Part shown: piece after piece, positions 33,520 through 35,376 of the stretch
Layout of the letters: every line of letters starts with the position of its first letter
How positions within the stretch are numbered: the first letter of the stretch is position 1
Assembly: GCA_947473355.1 (NCBI GenBank)
Contig: CANJCQ010000044.1
Location: 1 to 35,376, forward strand
DNA length: 35,376 bases
DNA from: Sphingomonadaceae bacterium
Lineage (GTDB): Bacteria; Pseudomonadota; Alphaproteobacteria; Sphingomonadales; Sphingomonadaceae
Direction: 5' to 3'
Program-made: the position numbers and the translations under genes
The notes under the pieces: generated by a model
Told to the model about the DNA's origin: nothing
The model's database searches: none
What the model saw: only the letters and a program-made list of their open reading frames with translations

Positions 33520-34095
33520 ATGTACATCGAGACAGAAACCACTCCGAACCCGGCAACGCTCAAATTTCTCCTGGGCGAGCCCGTCATGGCATCGGGCACC
33601 CGTGAATTCGTCAATGACGAGGAGGCCAAGGCCTCGCCGCTCGCCCAAGCTCTGTTTGGGCTAGGCGACGTGACCGGCGTGTTCTTTGGCCGCGACTTCA
33701 TTTCGGTAACCGCCGGTGAGGGAGCGGACTGGAGCGCGCTCAAGGGCCAGGTTGTGTCGCTGCTGCTCGATCATTTCGTCTCGGGCGCGCCCTTGTTTTC
33801 CGGGCCCGATGCCAGCGGCATTTCGGTCCCTGCCGAAGACGCGGACTATGGCGAAGACCCGGCCGATGCCGACATCGTCATCCAGATCAAGGAACTGATC
33901 GAAAGCCGCGTGCGCCCGGCCGTTGCCAATGATGGCGGCGACATCGTCTATCGCGGTTTCCGCGAAGGCGTGGTCTATCTGCAGATGCAGGGCTCGTGCT
34001 CGGGCTGCCCGTCAAGCTCGGCAACGCTCAAGCAGGGGATCGAGGGGCTGCTCAAGCACTATGTCCCCGAAGTCACCGAAGTCCGCGCCGCCTGA
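33520..34095 (+). CDS. NifU-family Fe-S scaffold/carrier (Nfu)
   Basis: A 191-residue Nfu protein that carries or assembles Fe-S clusters in the cytoplasm. The N-terminal Nfu_N domain begins MYIETETTPNPATLKFLLG and runs to about residue 90. The C-terminal NifU domain (about 118-188) contains ANDGGDIVYRGF and the cluster-binding C160/C163 in GSCSGCPSS. Homology begins at the ATG at 33520, although the frame is open back to 33340. No Shine-Dalgarno sequence is visible, so leaderless initiation is possible. It is followed by tsaB in a nfu-tsaB-rimI unit common in this order. Confidence 0.93.
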   Translation: MYIETETTPNPATLKFLLGEPVMASGTREFVNDEEAKASPLAQALFGLGDVTGVFFGRDFISVTAGEGADWSALKGQVVSLLLDHFVSGAPLFSGPDASGISVPAEDADYGEDPADADIVIQIKELIESRVRPAVANDGGDIVYRGFREGVVYLQMQGSCSGCPSSSATLKQGIEGLLKHYVPEVTEVRAA

Positions 34096-34126
34096 CCTCG
34101 CGCAGCATTGCATGCAGACCCCGGGC

Positions 34127-34744
34127 ATGCTGACCCTGGCGATCGATTGCGCAACCGAAGCCTGTTCGGTGTCACTGTTCGACGGCGCACAGCGCCTCGC
34201 CGGAGATTTCCGCGTGCTGGGGCGCGGCCACGCCGAACAATTGATCCCGATGATCGCCGCCTTGCCGGATCGCGGCCGGGCGCAGCGCATCGCCGTGGCC
34301 ATGGGACCGGGCAGTTTTACAGGCGTGCGGGTTGGCCTCGCCGCGGCCCGGGCGCTGGCTTTCGCGTGGAATGCCGAACTGGTCGGCTATCCCACGCTGG
34401 CGCTGATCGCCGCGATGGCCCGCGCCAAACTGGGGCAACATGCTATCACCGTGGCGATGACCGGCGGTCACGGCGAATGGTTCGTGGAGAGTTTTGACGG
34501 TGATGGCCTGCCGATCCGCACACTCGCTTCGCTAACTCCCGGCGAAGCCGCCGCTGCTGCTGAGGTGCGGGTTACAGGCAGTCAGGCCGAAGCGCTTGTC
34601 GCCCTGCGCGGATCAGGCCTGGCTCTGCCACTTTTGCCAGATGCAGGGGCAGTCATGTTGCTCCCGCGTTCGATTTGGCAGGCCAAAGTCCAACCGATTT
34701 ACGGCCGCGCGCCTGATGCGCGCCTACCGGCCAGTCCAGCGTAA
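34127..34744 (+). CDS. tsaB: t6A37 biosynthesis protein TsaB
   Basis: A 205-residue TsaB, partner of TsaD and TsaE in making the threonylcarbamoyl-adenosine modification of tRNAs reading ANN codons. The ASKHA-fold N-terminus MLTLAIDCATEACSVSLF and the block VAMGPGSFTGVRVGLAAARALA are diagnostic. The C-terminal part is short, as usual for alphaproteobacterial forms. An in-frame ATG at 34112 would add MQTPG; neither start has a strong ribosome site, and 34127 fits the family N-terminus. The stop overlaps the rimI start by one base (TAATG). Confidence 0.9.
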   Translation: MLTLAIDCATEACSVSLFDGAQRLAGDFRVLGRGHAEQLIPMIAALPDRGRAQRIAVAMGPGSFTGVRVGLAAARALAFAWNAELVGYPTLALIAAMARAKLGQHAITVAMTGGHGEWFVESFDGDGLPIRTLASLTPGEAAAAAEVRVTGSQAEALVALRGSGLALPLLPDAGAVMLLPRSIWQAKVQPIYGRAPDARLPASPA

Positions 34745-35232
34745 TGCCACCTGGCGACGACATCGACCGGATCATGGCGGTGATGGTCGCCGCTTTCGAT
34801 CCGGCGTTCGGCGAGGCCTGGAACCGGCGCCAGGTCGAAGACGCGCTGCTGCTGGGCAATTGCCATTACTTGCTGATTGCCGAACATGGCGAGGCACCAC
34901 TGCCGGGCGAGCCCACGGCAGGTTTCAGCCTGTCTCGCCATGGCTATGAAGAAGAAGAACTGCTGCTGTTCGCAGTCGATCCCCAGTATCGCCGCCGAGG
35001 ACTTGGCGCAGCACTGCTCGCCCAATTTGCTGCCAGCGCACGAACGCGAGGTGCTGAGCGACTGTTACTCGAAATGCGCCAGGATAATCCGGCAGAGCAT
35101 CTCTATCGCCAATTCGGATTTAGCCCGGTCGGACGGCGCGCTGGATACTATCGCACCGCCAGAGGCGCTTGCCTTGATGCACTAACCTTCGCCTGCAACT
35201 GCGAAGAAATAGATGGAGAGGCGCATAGCTAG
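34744..35232 (+). CDS. rimI: Ribosomal protein S18 alanine N-acetyltransferase-like GNAT
   Basis: A 162-residue GNAT acetyltransferase. The acetyl-CoA site reads FAVDPQYRRRGLGAALLAQF (77-96), followed by LLLEMRQDNPAEHLYRQFGF, which is typical of RimI, and the YYRTARGACLDALTF end. RimI acetylates the N-terminal alanine of S18; its close coupling with tsaB is a well-known arrangement and supports the assignment. The start ATG overlaps the tsaB TAA. It ends convergent to an unidentified partial gene. In related genomes a Fur-type gene commonly follows; none is visible here. Confidence 0.9.
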   Translation: MPPGDDIDRIMAVMVAAFDPAFGEAWNRRQVEDALLLGNCHYLLIAEHGEAPLPGEPTAGFSLSRHGYEEEELLLFAVDPQYRRRGLGAALLAQFAASARTRGAERLLLEMRQDNPAEHLYRQFGFSPVGRRAGYYRTARGACLDALTFACNCEEIDGEAHS

Positions 35233-35234
35233 CA

Positions 35235-35376
35235 CTACTTTGGCAGATTTTTGTTTGGAGGGTCGGTAGGCCGAAGCCCGCAGTGAGGGCATGGTTTGTC
35301 CGGCGGTTTGATGAGGCGGTCAATGATAGCCTGTCTGATTGCTGGCAGGCTCGGTTTCGGTGGCGGGCCCAAGATT
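35235..35376 (-). CDS. C-terminal fragment of an unidentified protein (partial)
   Basis: An open minus-strand frame enters from the window edge and ends at a TAG at 35235-35237, giving about 46 residues: hydrophobic and proline-rich PSLPAIRQAIIDRLIKPP, then a CPHCG motif and a basic tail NKNLPK. A CxxC late in a protein suggests a zinc knuckle or the tail of a mobile-element or DNA-binding protein, but nothing can be named. Its GC at third positions seems lower than in the neighbours. The start lies outside the window. Confidence 0.35.
   Translation of the reverse strand, partial: ILGPPPKPSLPAIRQAIIDRLIKPPDKPCPHCGLRPTDPPNKNLPK

Overview
The window is GC-rich chromosomal DNA from an alphaproteobacterium, most likely Sphingomonadales (Novosphingobium, Sphingobium or Erythrobacteraceae type). 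I infer this from the RapZ, mannose-type EIIA and HPr cluster, the class II DAHP synthase, the class I PHA synthase, a TonB-dependent receptor family beginning with a QRA-ENAV-DDAFG motif, and REP-like inverted repeats of kinds common in that order. No rRNA, tRNA, CRISPR array, transposase or integrase was recognised.

Layout. (1) 1-1409: a terminal hairpin, a CaiD-like enoyl-CoA hydratase and a double-ACT protein, on the minus strand. (2) 1517-4934, plus strand: rapZ, EIIA and ptsH form a regulatory PTS operon closed by a clear terminator, followed by a SpoU-type RNA methyltransferase and a MoeB/ThiF-type E1-like enzyme. (3) 4936-17977: a mixed accessory and catabolic region of short, mostly divergent or convergent units. 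It holds a membrane protein, EthD-like, phosphatase, MFS transporter and second enoyl-CoA hydratase genes, a low-GC secreted cysteine-rich protein, a PPOX flavoprotein, a MntA/HepT toxin-antitoxin pair, SnoaL-like, Tat-type superoxide dismutase-like, double-hotdog dehydratase, class II aldolase/adducin, nitroreductase, small dimeric alpha/beta barrel, aldo-keto reductase and SDR genes, and a 47-residue membrane ORF. (4) 17985-23918: three tandem paralogous TonB-dependent-type receptors with a short plug; a shared upstream DNA element precedes two of them. (5) 24002-26987: two SDRs behind the class II DAHP synthase. (6) 27210-33366: a periplasmic M16 protease, then the polyhydroxyalkanoate pair phaZ and phaC. 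(7) 33520-35232, plus strand: nfu, tsaB and rimI, followed by the C-terminal end of an unidentified minus-strand gene cut by the window edge.

How it fits together. The two ends are housekeeping: regulatory PTS, RNA modification, Fe-S assembly, t6A synthesis and S18 acetylation, carbon storage and aromatic amino acid entry. The middle resembles a sphingomonad import-and-catabolism region, with outer membrane receptors, an MFS carrier, CoA-ester hydratases, SDR and AKR oxidoreductases and small SnoaL/EthD/ABM-fold proteins. The substrate cannot be named from sequence. The best candidates for something less well described are the three-receptor array with its shared element, the SOD-fold protein that seems to lack one metal ligand, and the small low-GC patch carrying the cysteine-rich secreted protein beside the MntA/HepT pair.
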